A stretch of DNA of 64,000 nt from Thioalkalivibrio thiocyanodenitrificans ARhD 1 (GCF_000378965.1 NZ_KB900536.1:3001-67000), one strand, 5' to 3'. Shown: positions 27,955-37,670, numbered from the stretch's first letter. The notes: generated from the letters alone by a model not told the origin. Program-made: numbers and translations.

Positions 27955-30476
27955 GTTCTACCGGCACCCGAGAGACAGGCAATCACGAGGTGCCCGCGCC
28001 GGACCGGGACGACACCCCGGTTCACGAGGAAGGGACCTGGTCCCTGGTCTACGAAGGCTACCGTCCCGATCAGGAGGGGCTTCGCGAGGCGCTGTGCACA
28101 CTGGGCAACGGCTATTTCGCGACCCGCGGCGCCGCGCCCGACAGCCGGGCCGACGACGTGCACTACCCCGGCACCTATCTGGCCGGCGGGTACAACCGGC
28201 TCGTGAGCGAGGTGGCGGGCCGCAAGGTCGAGAACGAGGACCTGGTCAACCTGCCCGACTGGCTGCCGCTGACGTTTCGCATCGACGACGGTCCGTGGTT
28301 CTCCATGGACGACGTGGAGATCCTCTCACTGCGCCAGACGCTGGATTTGCGGCGCGGCCTGCTGTGCCGCGAGCTGCGCTTTCGCGACGCCCGCGGGCAC
28401 ACCACGGGCTGGCACGAGCGCCGCGTGGTCAGCATGGCCGATCCGCATCTGGCCGGGCTTTGCGTGGAACTCACCGCCGAGGACTGGTCCGGGCAGATCA
28501 CCGTGCGCTCGGCCCTGGACGGCGGCGTCACCAACAGCGGCGTGGCCCGCTACCGCGATCTGGCCAACCGGCACCTGGAGGTCCTGGAGCGGGAACACCG
28601 GGGCGAGGAGACCATCTTCCTGCGCGCCCGCACCAACCAGTCACAACTGGGCGTCGCCCAGGCGGCTCGCACGCGCCTGTACAGGGACGAAGAACCGATT
28701 GACGCGCAGCGTCGGACGATCAGGGACGGACAGCGCATCACGCAGGAGATCGACTGTACCGTGCAGGCGAATAGCACATTGCGGATTGAAAAGATTCTCG
28801 CCATGTACTCTTCGCGAGACTGGGCCATCTCGGAACCGGGCATCGAGTCATTGAGAGCGCTGGGCCACGCCGGGCGCTTCGACGAGCTGCGCGCTGCCCA
28901 CGAACTGGCCTGGACGCATCTCTGGAACGAGTGTGACATCAGCCTGGACGGTGATGCAGCGTCCGGGACGGAACTCAAGCTGCGCGTGCACATCTTCCAT
29001 CTGCTGCAGACGGTTTCGCCACACTCCATCGACCTGGACACCGGCGTGCCGGCCCGGGGCTGGCACGGGGAGGCCTACCGGGGGCACATCTTCTGGGATG
29101 AGCTGTTCATCTTCCCCTTCCTGAGCCTGCGCATCCCCATCCTGACCCGCGCCCTGCTGCGCTACCGCTATCGCCGCCTGACGGAGGCGCGCCGGGCCGC
29201 GAAGGAGGCCGGCTGCCGGGGTGCCATGTACCCCTGGCAGAGCGGCAGCGACGGGCGGGAGGAGACCCAGCACCTGCATCTCAACCCGGACTCGGGCCGC
29301 TGGCTCCCCGACACCTCCCACCGCCAGCGCCACATCAACGCGGCCGTCGCCTACAACATCTGGCAGTACCACCAGGCCACCGGCGATCAGGAGTTCATGC
29401 ACTTCTACGGCGCCGAGATGCTGCTGGAGATCGCCCGCTTCTGGGCCGATATCTCCACCTACAACCCTTCGCTGGACCGCTACGAGATCAAGGCGGTCAT
29501 GGGGCCGGACGAATATCACACCGCCTACCCGGACACGGATCCCGAAGCGGCCGGCGGCATCGACAACAACGCCTACACCAACGTCATGGCGGCCTGGGTC
29601 CTGACCCGGGCGCTGGATGTCATCGATCTGCTTCCGGGTCAGCGGCGGCGCCAGCTTTGCGAGCGTTTGGGGCTGGGCGACGAGGAGTTCGAGGGGTGGC
29701 TGGAGATCAGCCGCAAGCTGCGCGTGCCCATCAACGCCGAGGGCATCATCTCCCAGTTCGAGGGTTACGACGACCTGGAGGAGTTCGACTGGGATGGCTA
29801 CCGGGAGAAGTACGGCGACATCCACCGCCTCGACCGCATCCTGGAGGCGGAGGGCGACACGCCGAACCGCTACAAGGTCTCCAAGCAGGCCGACGTGCTG
29901 ATGCTGTTCTACCTGTTCTCGGCCGAGGAGCTGGCGCTGCTGTTCGAGCAGCTCGGGTATCCCTTCGAGTACGACACCATCCCGCGAAACATCGACTACT
30001 ACTCCGCGCGCACCTCCCACGGTTCCACCCTGAGCCGGCTGGCGCATTCGTGGGTCCTGGCGCGTGCGGATCGCGCCCGCTCCTGGCACCTGTTCCTGCG
30101 CGCCCTGGACAGCGACCTCGCCGATGTCCAGGGCGGCACCACGCCCGAGGGCATCCATCTGGGCGCCATGGCCGGCACCGTCGACCTGGTGCAGCGCTGC
30201 TACCTGGGTATCGACATGTGGGCCAACGTGCTGCATTTCGATCCGGCGCTGCCCGACGATCTGCACCGGGCACGGGTGCGCCTGCACTACCGGGGCCAGA
30301 CACTGGACGTGGAAGCCGACCACGACATGCTGCGCATCCGCAGCGCCCCCTGCACCACGACACCCATCACCATCGCCTACCGCGGGCACTATCGCGACCT
30401 ATCGCCGGGTGAGACTTGCGGGTTTCCGCTGCTCAAACCCAGGGAGCGTGATCGCGACGAGAACCGCCGGCCATGA
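27951..30476 (+). CDS. GH65 disaccharide phosphorylase (trehalose/maltose/kojibiose type)
   Basis: The 841-residue enzyme belongs to glycoside hydrolase family 65. It has the beta-sandwich N-terminal domain (YEGYRPDQEGLREALCTLGNG), the (alpha/alpha)6 barrel, the catalytic acid Glu in GPDEYH (about residue 519) and the phosphate-binding HGSTLS loop (about 689). Such enzymes split an alpha-linked disaccharide with phosphate to glucose and beta-glucose-1-P, the substrate of the HAD domain encoded just upstream. Overlap ATGA couples the two genes. Exact substrate specificity cannot be read here; trehalose is likeliest given the fused OtsB and neighbours. Confidence 0.94.
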   Translation: MSSTGTRETGNHEVPAPDRDDTPVHEEGTWSLVYEGYRPDQEGLREALCTLGNGYFATRGAAPDSRADDVHYPGTYLAGGYNRLVSEVAGRKVENEDLVNLPDWLPLTFRIDDGPWFSMDDVEILSLRQTLDLRRGLLCRELRFRDARGHTTGWHERRVVSMADPHLAGLCVELTAEDWSGQITVRSALDGGVTNSGVARYRDLANRHLEVLEREHRGEETIFLRARTNQSQLGVAQAARTRLYRDEEPIDAQRRTIRDGQRITQEIDCTVQANSTLRIEKILAMYSSRDWAISEPGIESLRALGHAGRFDELRAAHELAWTHLWNECDISLDGDAASGTELKLRVHIFHLLQTVSPHSIDLDTGVPARGWHGEAYRGHIFWDELFIFPFLSLRIPILTRALLRYRYRRLTEARRAAKEAGCRGAMYPWQSGSDGREETQHLHLNPDSGRWLPDTSHRQRHINAAVAYNIWQYHQATGDQEFMHFYGAEMLLEIARFWADISTYNPSLDRYEIKAVMGPDEYHTAYPDTDPEAAGGIDNNAYTNVMAAWVLTRALDVIDLLPGQRRRQLCERLGLGDEEFEGWLEISRKLRVPINAEGIISQFEGYDDLEEFDWDGYREKYGDIHRLDRILEAEGDTPNRYKVSKQADVLMLFYLFSAEELALLFEQLGYPFEYDTIPRNIDYYSARTSHGSTLSRLAHSWVLARADRARSWHLFLRALDSDLADVQGGTTPEGIHLGAMAGTVDLVQRCYLGIDMWANVLHFDPALPDDLHRARVRLHYRGQTLDVEADHDMLRIRSAPCTTTPITIAYRGHYRDLSPGETCGFPLLKPRERDRDENRRP

Positions 30477-30494
30477 CGCATAAGCCGCGCAGGG

Positions 30495-30565
30495 CGGATA
30501 AGCGAAGCGCATCCGCCTGGCCAGGATATTGCGCCGGATGCCGCTGCGCCTTATCCGGCCTACGG
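30495..30565. repeat. REP-like palindrome, copy 1
   Basis: GGGCGGATAAGCGAAGCG and CGCCTTATCCGGCCTACG form the arms of an imperfect palindrome of the type GCGGATAAGCG...CTTATCCGGCC. The same unit occurs at 46268-46353. It sits between the convergent GH65 and gpmA genes and covers the gpmA stop codon, so it may also act as a bidirectional transcript end. Confidence 0.75.
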
Positions 30566-31294
30566 ACGCGGTACTTCGCGAGGCAGGACCGTCCCCTCGG
30601 GCACCGGGCCAAGATAGCGGCTTTCCGTGGGTTGTAGCGCGTCATCGAGCTCATAGAGCAGCGGCCTGCCCACCGGGATCTCCACCCTTGGGATGACCTC
30701 ATCGGGGATGCCGTCGAGGATCTTGACCACCCCACGCAGGGAGTTACCGTGGGCCACGATCAGGGGTGTGCGACCCTGCTCCAGGGCGTGGCGCACCGGC
30801 CCCGTCCAGGCCGGCTCCAGCCGGGCCACGGTGTCCTTGAGGCTCTCGCCGCGCGGCAGCTGCTGGGGCGCCAGTTCCGCGTAGCGCGGATCATTGCCGG
30901 GAAAACGCGGGTCCTCCGGATCGAGCAGCGGCGGGCGCTCGGCCCAGGAGCGGCGCCAGATGCGTACCTGCTCCTCGCCGACCAGATCGGCGATCTGCGC
31001 CTTGCTGAATCCCTGCAGCGCCCCGTAATGACGCTCGTTGAGGCGCCAGTCACGGACCACCGGCAGCCACTCCATGTTCAGTCCCTCGAGCGCGATCCAG
31101 AGCGTGCGTATCGCCCGGATCTGCACCGAGGTGAAGCACAGATCGGGAGTGATTCCCTCGGCTGCAAGGACTTCGGCGGCATCGGCGGCCTGGCGTCTGC
31201 CCTCATCGGTGAGGTCTACATCCACCCATCCGGTGAACAGCTTGCGCCGGTTCCAGGTGCTTTCGCCATGACGCATGAGGATGATGCGGGGCAT
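30560..31294 (-). CDS. gpmA: 2,3-bisphosphoglycerate-dependent phosphoglycerate mutase
   Basis: The enzyme interconverts 3- and 2-phosphoglycerate in glycolysis. The 244-residue product has the phosphohistidine motif LMRHGESTWN near the start, ERHYGALQGFSK, the second histidine in IVAHGNSLRG, and PRGESLKDTVARLEP. Length matches the dPGM family. The ATG at 31294 has GGAGG eight bases upstream. It converges on the GH65 gene. Confidence 0.96.
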   Translation of the reverse strand: MPRIILMRHGESTWNRRKLFTGWVDVDLTDEGRRQAADAAEVLAAEGITPDLCFTSVQIRAIRTLWIALEGLNMEWLPVVRDWRLNERHYGALQGFSKAQIADLVGEEQVRIWRRSWAERPPLLDPEDPRFPGNDPRYAELAPQQLPRGESLKDTVARLEPAWTGPVRHALEQGRTPLIVAHGNSLRGVVKILDGIPDEVIPRVEIPVGRPLLYELDDALQPTESRYLGPVPEGTVLPREVPRP

Positions 31295-31384
31295 GGGATA
31301 CCTCCTGCCGTCTTCCGGGGCGGCCCGGAATCTGTTGAACGGGCATGATTCCGCGGCCGCCGATCTGTGCGTGTGGCGCAGCCC

Positions 31385-31550
31385 CGGCTGCGCCGTAGGA
31401 GCGGCGACCCCGCCGCGAACAGCCGAGTCCGACCGACCTCCACCATTGTTCGGCCCATCCCTGGGCCTCACCCCTATGGGGCTTGCGCGACGATTCGCTC
31501 CCGACGAATCGTTGTTCGGCCCGGGGTCGGGCCTCCTACATCCGGCCCGC
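31385..31550. repeat. GTAGGAGC-type GC-rich repeats
   Basis: The spacer between gpmA and polX holds GTAGGAGCGGCGACCCCGCC, a hairpin-forming unit, and further right a GCTCCCGACGAATCG and GGCCCGGGGTCGGGCCTCC pair. These resemble short extragenic palindromes common in GC-rich gammaproteobacteria. No ORF is convincing in the 270-bp spacer. Confidence 0.5.
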
Positions 31551-31564
31551 GCAGTGATGCCGGA

Positions 31565-33289
31565 TCAGCGCCGCCTCAGCAGCCTTTTCAACTCCTTGAG
31601 CGGCCGGGTATTGATCACGTCGGCCGCCTCCAGCCAGCCGCGGCGCGCCTGACCGATGCCGAAGCGCATGAGATCGAGATCGCCGGTGCTGTGGGCATCG
31701 GTGCTGACGGCAACCTTGACGCCCATCTCACGCGCCATCCTACAGGCGCTGTCGTCCATGTCGAGCCGGTCCGGTTGGGCGTTGAGTTCCAGGCAACAGC
31801 CGCACTCGGCGGCCTGCTTCATGATGCGCTCCGGATCCACCTCGTAGGGTTCGCGCCTGCCGATGAGCCGCCCGCTGGGATGGGCGAGAATGTTGAAATG
31901 CGGATTGTCCATGGCCCGCAGGATGCGCTCGGTCTGCTTCTGGCGCGACAGGTTGAACCGGTAATGTACGGCGCAGACGGCGAAGTCGAGCTCGCCGAGC
32001 ACATCATCGGGGAGATCGAGGGAACCGTCTTCCAGGATGTCCACCTCAATGGACTTGAGCACCACGATGTCATCAAGCCTTTCGTTCAACCTGTCGATCG
32101 CGCGGATCTGGGCGAGCAGGCGCTTCTTGTCGAGGCCGTGTGCCACGGCAACGCGGCGTGAATGGTCGTTGATGGAAACGTATGCGTAGCCGCGCTCACG
32201 GGCCGCCTCGACCATGTCCTCCAGGGAGTTGCGCCCATCGGTGGCCCGGGTATGGCAATGCAGGTCACCGTGGATGTCGTCCAGGGTGATGAGCCTCGGC
32301 AGCCGGCCCTTCGCCGCCGCCTCGATCTCGCCGCGGTTCTCGCGCAGTTCGGGCTCGATGTACGGAAGGTCGACGCTGCCAAAGACCTCCTTCTCGGAAC
32401 GCCCGGCGACCCGTTTGTCGCCGCGGAACACGCCGTACTCGTTGTGCTTGAGGCCCCGGTCGACGGCCCGCTTGCGCACCGCGATGTTGTGGGCCTTGGA
32501 GCCGGTGAAGTAATGCAGCGCGGCGCCGTAGGCCACCTGGGGCACCACACGCAGATCCACCTGCATGCCGGAGCGCAGGATCACCGTGGATCGGGTCGTG
32601 CCATGGGAGATGACCTCCGAGACCTGGTCGTAGTCCACCAGCCGGTCCATGACCGGCGAGCCCTTGCGGGCGGTGACCAGGATATCCAGATCGCCGATGG
32701 TCTCCTTGCGACGGCGGTAGCTGCCCGCCACGGTGATCTCCTTCAGACCCTCGGTCTCCCCGAGATACGCGACCAGCGGCTCGGCAACGGCCTCGGCATC
32801 GATCAGGCGGTGGCGCTTGCCCTTGGAGCCCGGGGCACCTGCCAGCCGGCTCAGGATGGTCTGTTCGAGCTTCGGGCCAAGGCCTTCGAGGCCGCGAATC
32901 AGGCCCTGCTCGGCGGCGTGCTTGAGGTCCTGCGCGTTCTTGATGCCGAGTGCCCGGTACAGCGTCTGGACCCGCTTCGGGCCCAGGCCCCCGATCTTCA
33001 TGAGATCGCTCAGGGCGGCAGGCGTGCGTTGCTCGACCTCCTCCAGCAGCGGCAGCCGTCCCGTCCTGACGATGGTCTCGATCTTCTCGGCCAGATCCTC
33101 GCCGATGTCGGGCAGTTCGGAGAGATCCCTGCCCTCCGCGATCAGGTCGGCCATGCTCCTGGACATGCCGCCCACCGTGCGCGCGGCATTGCGGTAGGCG
33201 CGCACGCGGAAGGGATTGGCGCCCTCGATCTCCAGAAGATCCGCCAGGCGGTTGAACATGTCGGCGATGTCGGCATTGAGTCCGGGCAC
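31565..33289 (-). CDS. polX: Family X DNA polymerase with PHP exonuclease domain
   Basis: Bacterial PolX fills short gaps in base-excision repair and carries a 3'-5' exonuclease. The 574-residue protein has an N-terminal 8-kDa-like domain and helix-hairpin-helix elements (LPDIGEDLAEKIETIV, IGGLGPKRVQTLY), the nucleotidyltransferase motif GDLDILV (199-205) with the third Asp in MQVDLRVV, and a C-terminal PHP domain starting GDLHCHTRATDG (341-352) with YVSINDHS and LEVDILEDG-like metal ligands. Length is typical. It is transcribed away from the PilZ gene. Confidence 0.95.
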   Translation of the reverse strand: MPGLNADIADMFNRLADLLEIEGANPFRVRAYRNAARTVGGMSRSMADLIAEGRDLSELPDIGEDLAEKIETIVRTGRLPLLEEVEQRTPAALSDLMKIGGLGPKRVQTLYRALGIKNAQDLKHAAEQGLIRGLEGLGPKLEQTILSRLAGAPGSKGKRHRLIDAEAVAEPLVAYLGETEGLKEITVAGSYRRRKETIGDLDILVTARKGSPVMDRLVDYDQVSEVISHGTTRSTVILRSGMQVDLRVVPQVAYGAALHYFTGSKAHNIAVRKRAVDRGLKHNEYGVFRGDKRVAGRSEKEVFGSVDLPYIEPELRENRGEIEAAAKGRLPRLITLDDIHGDLHCHTRATDGRNSLEDMVEAARERGYAYVSINDHSRRVAVAHGLDKKRLLAQIRAIDRLNERLDDIVVLKSIEVDILEDGSLDLPDDVLGELDFAVCAVHYRFNLSRQKQTERILRAMDNPHFNILAHPSGRLIGRREPYEVDPERIMKQAAECGCCLELNAQPDRLDMDDSACRMAREMGVKVAVSTDAHSTGDLDLMRFGIGQARRGWLEAADVINTRPLKELKRLLRRR

Positions 33290-33467
33290 AGCGTGACTCC
33301 GGGGTCCTGTTCCGCTCTTAGATCATCGCCGCCATGCTGTCCAGCGTCCTGGTCGGCACGGTTGTGAACGTTGCGTCTCCAAGTCCTGCGACATCCAGGT
33401 CGGTGGACTACACTGCATGTAGAACTCATCCGGGCGCACACGATCCCGGCAGGATTCAGGAGAGAAC

Positions 33468-33824
33468 ATGGAACGCCGCGAAGGGGCGCGCAGAGCCGTG
33501 AACATGGGCACCATGATCGAGTACCTGTCCGGTGTGCCGGGCCGCAAGGTCACGGGGCGTGTTCGCGATGTCAGCCTCAGCGGCCTGTATCTGGAGATGC
33601 CCAATGCGGACCTGACCGATTATGCACGCCTGCGGCTGAGGTTCGGCCCGGGCGGGAACGACGCCGGTGAGACCCGCATCTGGAACTGCTTCGTAATTCG
33701 GGTGGCCGACACCGGCGTTGGCGCCATGTTCGAGAACGCCGACCCGTCGGCTATCGACGGGTTGCTGGATCTGCTGCGCGAAGCCCCCGGAGGCCCCCAG
33801 GGCGAGGGCATTGACCCTCGCTGA
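33468..33824 (+). CDS. PilZ-domain protein
   Basis: The 118-residue protein starts MERREGARRAVNMGT and carries RRE-x2-RR and DVSLSGLYLEM, matching the R-x3-R and (D/N)xSxxG motifs with which PilZ domains bind cyclic di-GMP. AGGAGAG lies upstream of the ATG. Its end overlaps the next gene by 14 bases, suggesting that lipid activation encoded there is tied to c-di-GMP level. An HD-GYP enzyme that would break this messenger is encoded elsewhere in the window. Confidence 0.88.
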   Translation: MERREGARRAVNMGTMIEYLSGVPGRKVTGRVRDVSLSGLYLEMPNADLTDYARLRLRFGPGGNDAGETRIWNCFVIRVADTGVGAMFENADPSAIDGLLDLLREAPGGPQGEGIDPR

Positions 33825-36447
33825 ACTGATTTCAGCGCGGTCCGTACCCGGCGATCGGTCGGGCGTGGCGGCGCTGGATCGCAATTCCATCGGGACGACC
33901 ACACGCGGCGAGCTTCTCGAACGCGCCGGACGGCTGGGCTCGGGGCTTGCGACCGCGGGACTCAAGCACGGTGACCGCGTGGTCATCATGGCACCCAACA
34001 GCGCCGACTGGATCGTCTCGGCGCTTGGTGTGATGGACGCCGGCGGCGTGGTGGTGCCGCTGGACGTACAGATGCCCTCTGAGGATCTGGCACACGCCCT
34101 CGCCGATTGTGACCCGGGCTTCATCTTCACCACCCCGGCTTTGCGCGAGCGTATCGAGGCGCTGGATCTCGATCTGCAGGCCCAGTTGCGCCTGTTCGGG
34201 GATGATGCAGACGATGCCGATGCGTGGAGCGCCCTGCTGGCACCAGAACCCTCCGAGCCCGTCGCCGCAGACGAAGACCTCGCAGCCATCTTCTACACCT
34301 CCGGCACCACCGGGCCGCCCAAGGGCGTGCCGCTCACCCACCGCAATCTGAGCAGCAACGTGGAGGCCCTGTGCGAACAGGGCCTGGCGGATCACACGGA
34401 CCGCATCCTGGTGCCGCTGCCGTTTCATCACGTATATCCCTTCACGGTGGGGATCCTCATTCCCCTGACTCTGGGGGCGCCGATCATCATCCCGTTCTCC
34501 CTGGTGGGCGCGCAGATCGTGCGGGCCCTGCGCGAGGGTGAGGCCACGGTCATGCTGGGGGTGCCGCGTCTCTACGAGGCGGTGTGGAGCGCCCTGGAGG
34601 AGCGCATCGCCGGGCGCGGACGGCTGGCCGCAGCACTGTTTCATGGTCTGCTGGGGGTATCCATGGCGGCGCGCCGGCGGCTGGGCTGGCGGCTGGGGCG
34701 CCGCATGTTCGCCGGCCTGCACAAGCGCCTGGCCCCGGACCTGCGCCTGGTGGTGTCCGGCGGCGCGGCGCTTGATCCGGACCTGGGGCGCCGGCTGCAG
34801 GGCCTGGGCTGGGAGATCGCCACCGGCTACGGCCTGAGCGAAACCTCGCCAATCCTCACCTTCAATCCGCCGGACCGGATCCGGCTGGAGAGCGCCGGCA
34901 TCGCCCTGCCCGGGGTGGAGCTGCGCATCGACGCCCGCGACGGGCCGGGCGAGGTCCTGGCCCGGGGGCCGAACGTATTCGGCGGCTACTGGAACCTGCC
35001 CGAAAAGACCGCCGAGGACCTGGACGAGGACGGCTGGTTTCATACCGGTGATACCGGCGAACTGGACGACGACGGGTATCTTTACCTGCGTGGGCGCGAG
35101 TCCGCCATGATCGTGCTTTCGGGCGGCGAGAACGTGGACCCGGAGCGTGTGGAAAAGGCCCTGGCGGCAGCCGATGACATCCGTGAGGCGGGGGTCCTGG
35201 CGCATGAGGACCGCCTGGCGGCGGTGGTGGTGCCGGAGCCCCGGGTGCTGCGCGAGTCCTCCGGCGAGGCCCTCCGCGAGCGCGTCGAGAAGGTGGTGGA
35301 GGAAGCGGCCCGTGAACTGCCGAGCCACCATCGGCCGGGCATGGTGCGTATCGCCCTGGACCCGTTGCCGCGCACCCGCCTCGGCAAGCTCCGCCGCCAC
35401 AAGCTCGAAGAGTTGTTCGAGCGCCTGGGCGAAAGCGACGACGCCAGCGAGGCGGCACCGGAACCCGTCTCGCGAGAATCCATGTCCCCCGAAGACCAGC
35501 AGTTGCTGTCGGATCCGGCCGCCGAGGGCACGTGGAACTACCTGGCGAAACGCTTCCACGACCTGCGCCTCACCCCGGACAGCGGACTGAGCCGGGATCT
35601 GGGCATCGACTCGCTGGGCTGGGTGGATCTGAGCCTGGCCCTGCGCGAGCATGCGGGGATCGAACTGGACGACTCGGCCATCGCCCGGGTGAGCACGGTG
35701 CGGGAACTGCTGCGCGAGGCGGCGGGCTCCGCCGAGGCCGGTGAAGGCAGCGAGGATCTGGCCCAGGCGCTCGAAAGTCCGGAGGAGCTCCTGGAACTGG
35801 AGCATGAACAGGCACTGGCTCCGCCCGGGCCCATGCGGAGGATGGCCGGGCGCATGTTGCTGGGCCTTCTGTGGTTTGCCACCCGTCTCCTGCTGAGAGT
35901 GGAGATCCGCGGACGCATGCCCGAGAACGGCCCCTATCTGATCGCGCCGCGGCACCTGAGCGCGCTCGACCCCCTGGTGCTGATACGGGCCCTGAGCGCG
36001 CGCCAACTGGAATCTCTGTACTGGGCCGGATGGACCGGGCTGATGTTTTCCGGTCGCCTCACCCGCTGGTTCAGTCGCACCGCGCGCATCCTGCCCATCG
36101 ATCCGGGCGCGGCGCCGCGCAGCAGCCTGGCACTGGCGGCGACCGCCCTCAAGCGCGGCCACACCCTGATCTGGTTCCCGGAGGGTCAGCGTTCCCCCGA
36201 CGGCGCCCTGCAGAAGTTTCGTCCGGGAATCGGTGTCGTGCTTCGGGCACAGCCGGTGCCGGTGATACCCGTGTGGATCGAGGGGACCAGGGAGGCCATG
36301 CCGCCCGGACGGATCCTGCCGCATCCCGGACGGGTGCGCGTGATCATCGGTGAACCCATCGATTCGGACAGCTATGGCCGCGACGAGCGTGAGATCGTGG
36401 AGAACCTGCACTCGAAAGTCGCCGCACTCGGAGACAATAAGAAGTGA
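33811..36447 (+). CDS. Fusion: acyl-CoA/ACP ligase, acyl carrier domain and lysophospholipid-type acyltransferase
   Basis: The 878-residue protein has three parts. The adenylating ligase (about 1-540) shows YTSGTTGPPKG, GYGLSETSP, DGWFHTGD and a Lys in RTRLGKLRRHK. An acyl carrier domain (about 570-640) carries the phosphopantetheine serine in DLGIDSLGW (about 598). An LPLAT acyltransferase follows, with HLSALD (HX4D) and FPEGQRS. Together these would activate a fatty acid, hold it and pass it to a glycerolipid, like E. coli Aas but with an internal carrier. One hydrophobic segment lies near 690. The TTG at 33811, with GGGCGAGGG upstream, is the likely start; an ATG 31 codons earlier would overlap the PilZ gene further. 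Confidence 0.88.
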   Translation: MTLAELISARSVPGDRSGVAALDRNSIGTTTRGELLERAGRLGSGLATAGLKHGDRVVIMAPNSADWIVSALGVMDAGGVVVPLDVQMPSEDLAHALADCDPGFIFTTPALRERIEALDLDLQAQLRLFGDDADDADAWSALLAPEPSEPVAADEDLAAIFYTSGTTGPPKGVPLTHRNLSSNVEALCEQGLADHTDRILVPLPFHHVYPFTVGILIPLTLGAPIIIPFSLVGAQIVRALREGEATVMLGVPRLYEAVWSALEERIAGRGRLAAALFHGLLGVSMAARRRLGWRLGRRMFAGLHKRLAPDLRLVVSGGAALDPDLGRRLQGLGWEIATGYGLSETSPILTFNPPDRIRLESAGIALPGVELRIDARDGPGEVLARGPNVFGGYWNLPEKTAEDLDEDGWFHTGDTGELDDDGYLYLRGRESAMIVLSGGENVDPERVEKALAAADDIREAGVLAHEDRLAAVVVPEPRVLRESSGEALRERVEKVVEEAARELPSHHRPGMVRIALDPLPRTRLGKLRRHKLEELFERLGESDDASEAAPEPVSRESMSPEDQQLLSDPAAEGTWNYLAKRFHDLRLTPDSGLSRDLGIDSLGWVDLSLALREHAGIELDDSAIARVSTVRELLREAAGSAEAGEGSEDLAQALESPEELLELEHEQALAPPGPMRRMAGRMLLGLLWFATRLLLRVEIRGRMPENGPYLIAPRHLSALDPLVLIRALSARQLESLYWAGWTGLMFSGRLTRWFSRTARILPIDPGAAPRSSLALAATALKRGHTLIWFPEGQRSPDGALQKFRPGIGVVLRAQPVPVIPVWIEGTREAMPPGRILPHPGRVRVIIGEPIDSDSYGRDEREIVENLHSKVAALGDNKK

Positions 36448-36481
36448 AGTTCGCGGTGTCGACGTCCGCGGCAGGGAAACG

Positions 36482-37078
36482 ATGATCCCGTTGTGGTTCA
36501 AGGCGGTTTATCTCGCGTTCGTCGCCGTGCTCATCCCCGCCTACACGCTGGAACATGGGCTGGTGAATTTCCTCTGGTTCTCCAACGTGGCGCTGATGGG
36601 CGGGCTGCTGGCCGCCCTGTTCGCGAGCCCCCGCCTGGCCAGCATGATGCTGGTGGCCGTCGCGCTGCTGGAGATGGGCTGGATCATGGACTTCCTCGGC
36701 AGTCTCCTGCTGGGAGGGACAACACCGCTCGGTATCGTGGACTACATGTACGATCCCGACATCACCCTGCTCGTGCGCCTGCTTTCCCTCTATCACCTTG
36801 TGTTGCCCTTCGTGTTGCTCTGGATCGTATGGCGTCTCGGTTACGATCAGGACGCGTGGAAACCGTGGGTGGCGGTGGGTACCGGCATCCTGATCCTGAC
36901 ATTCCTCCTCTCCGGCCCGGATCGCAACGTGAACTGGGTGTGGGGCCCCGGCCAACCGCAGGACCTGATCTCCCCCTACCTCTGGCTTGGTATCTTGATC
37001 GCAGCTTGCACGACGGTGTGGTGGCTGACACATCGGTTGATACGGATCTTCATGGGGCACTTCGATCGAATCGTCTGA
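36482..37078 (+). CDS. Polytopic membrane protein, unknown
   Basis: The 198-residue product has about five or six hydrophobic helices and no recognised family. Conserved-looking polar stretches lie between helices (LVNFLWFSN, MYDPDITLLVRLLSLYH, GPDRNVNWVWGPG). It begins 34 bases after the acyltransferase fusion and is read in the same direction, so it may serve in the same lipid process, for example as a transporter or scaffold. That role is inference. The ATG at 36482 follows GGGAAACG. Confidence 0.75.
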   Translation: MIPLWFKAVYLAFVAVLIPAYTLEHGLVNFLWFSNVALMGGLLAALFASPRLASMMLVAVALLEMGWIMDFLGSLLLGGTTPLGIVDYMYDPDITLLVRLLSLYHLVLPFVLLWIVWRLGYDQDAWKPWVAVGTGILILTFLLSGPDRNVNWVWGPGQPQDLISPYLWLGILIAACTTVWWLTHRLIRIFMGHFDRIV

Positions 37079-37199
37079 CCCGGATATTGCGCCAAGGGGG
37101 CCGGACAGGGCGGACAACCCCGGCCCCATGGAACCCCACTGCACAGGGGCAGTCTCTGTATATTAGAATATACTTACATTTCTGCCATGCAGGCCGCGG

Positions 37200-37586
37200 A
37201 TGACAGAGCCCCAACCCCCCCCGAAATGGAACGACCGCCTGGTGGACACCCTGCGTTCGCGCGGGACCCTGCTCTTCCTGGCAGGCCTGCTGGCGGGCTG
37301 GCTGGTGTTCGCCGATCACGCCCGCGAGGGTCCCCTGCTGGTCACCCTGCATAACGACAGCGACGTGCTGATCGAGTCCGTGTGGTTGGACTTCAGCCAC
37401 GCGTTGTCCCAGTCCAGCCTCTACGAGGGGCGGCTGCAGCCGGGGGAACGACGCCGCATCGCACTCAATCACCCGCCGGGGGCAGGATTCAACATGAAGG
37501 TGAGTTATGCCGACGGCGAGAGCCTGGAGTTCTGCGCCAATCGCGGCGTGAGCGGCCGGCGCCAGGAGGTGCGCCTCTACCGCTAG
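37200..37586 (+). CDS. Small membrane-anchored protein, unknown
   Basis: The 128-residue product has one hydrophobic segment (about residues 24-38, LLFLAGLLAGWLVF) followed by a beta-rich domain with LLVTLHNDSDVLIESV and ERRRIALNHPPGA. It looks like an inner-membrane anchor with a periplasmic domain. No family is recognised. An AT-rich stretch with TATATTAGAATATACTTAC some 50 bases upstream could be a promoter. It converges with the GH15 gene. Confidence 0.7.
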   Translation: MTEPQPPPKWNDRLVDTLRSRGTLLFLAGLLAGWLVFADHAREGPLLVTLHNDSDVLIESVWLDFSHALSQSSLYEGRLQPGERRRIALNHPPGAGFNMKVSYADGESLEFCANRGVSGRRQEVRLYR

Positions 37587-37670
37587 CTGTGATCTCTCAA
37601 TAGGTTGTTCACAGGTAAGACCTGCGGGTCGCTCGCAGGAGCTCAGCCCCCCCGGGGGTGAACCGCCCCC

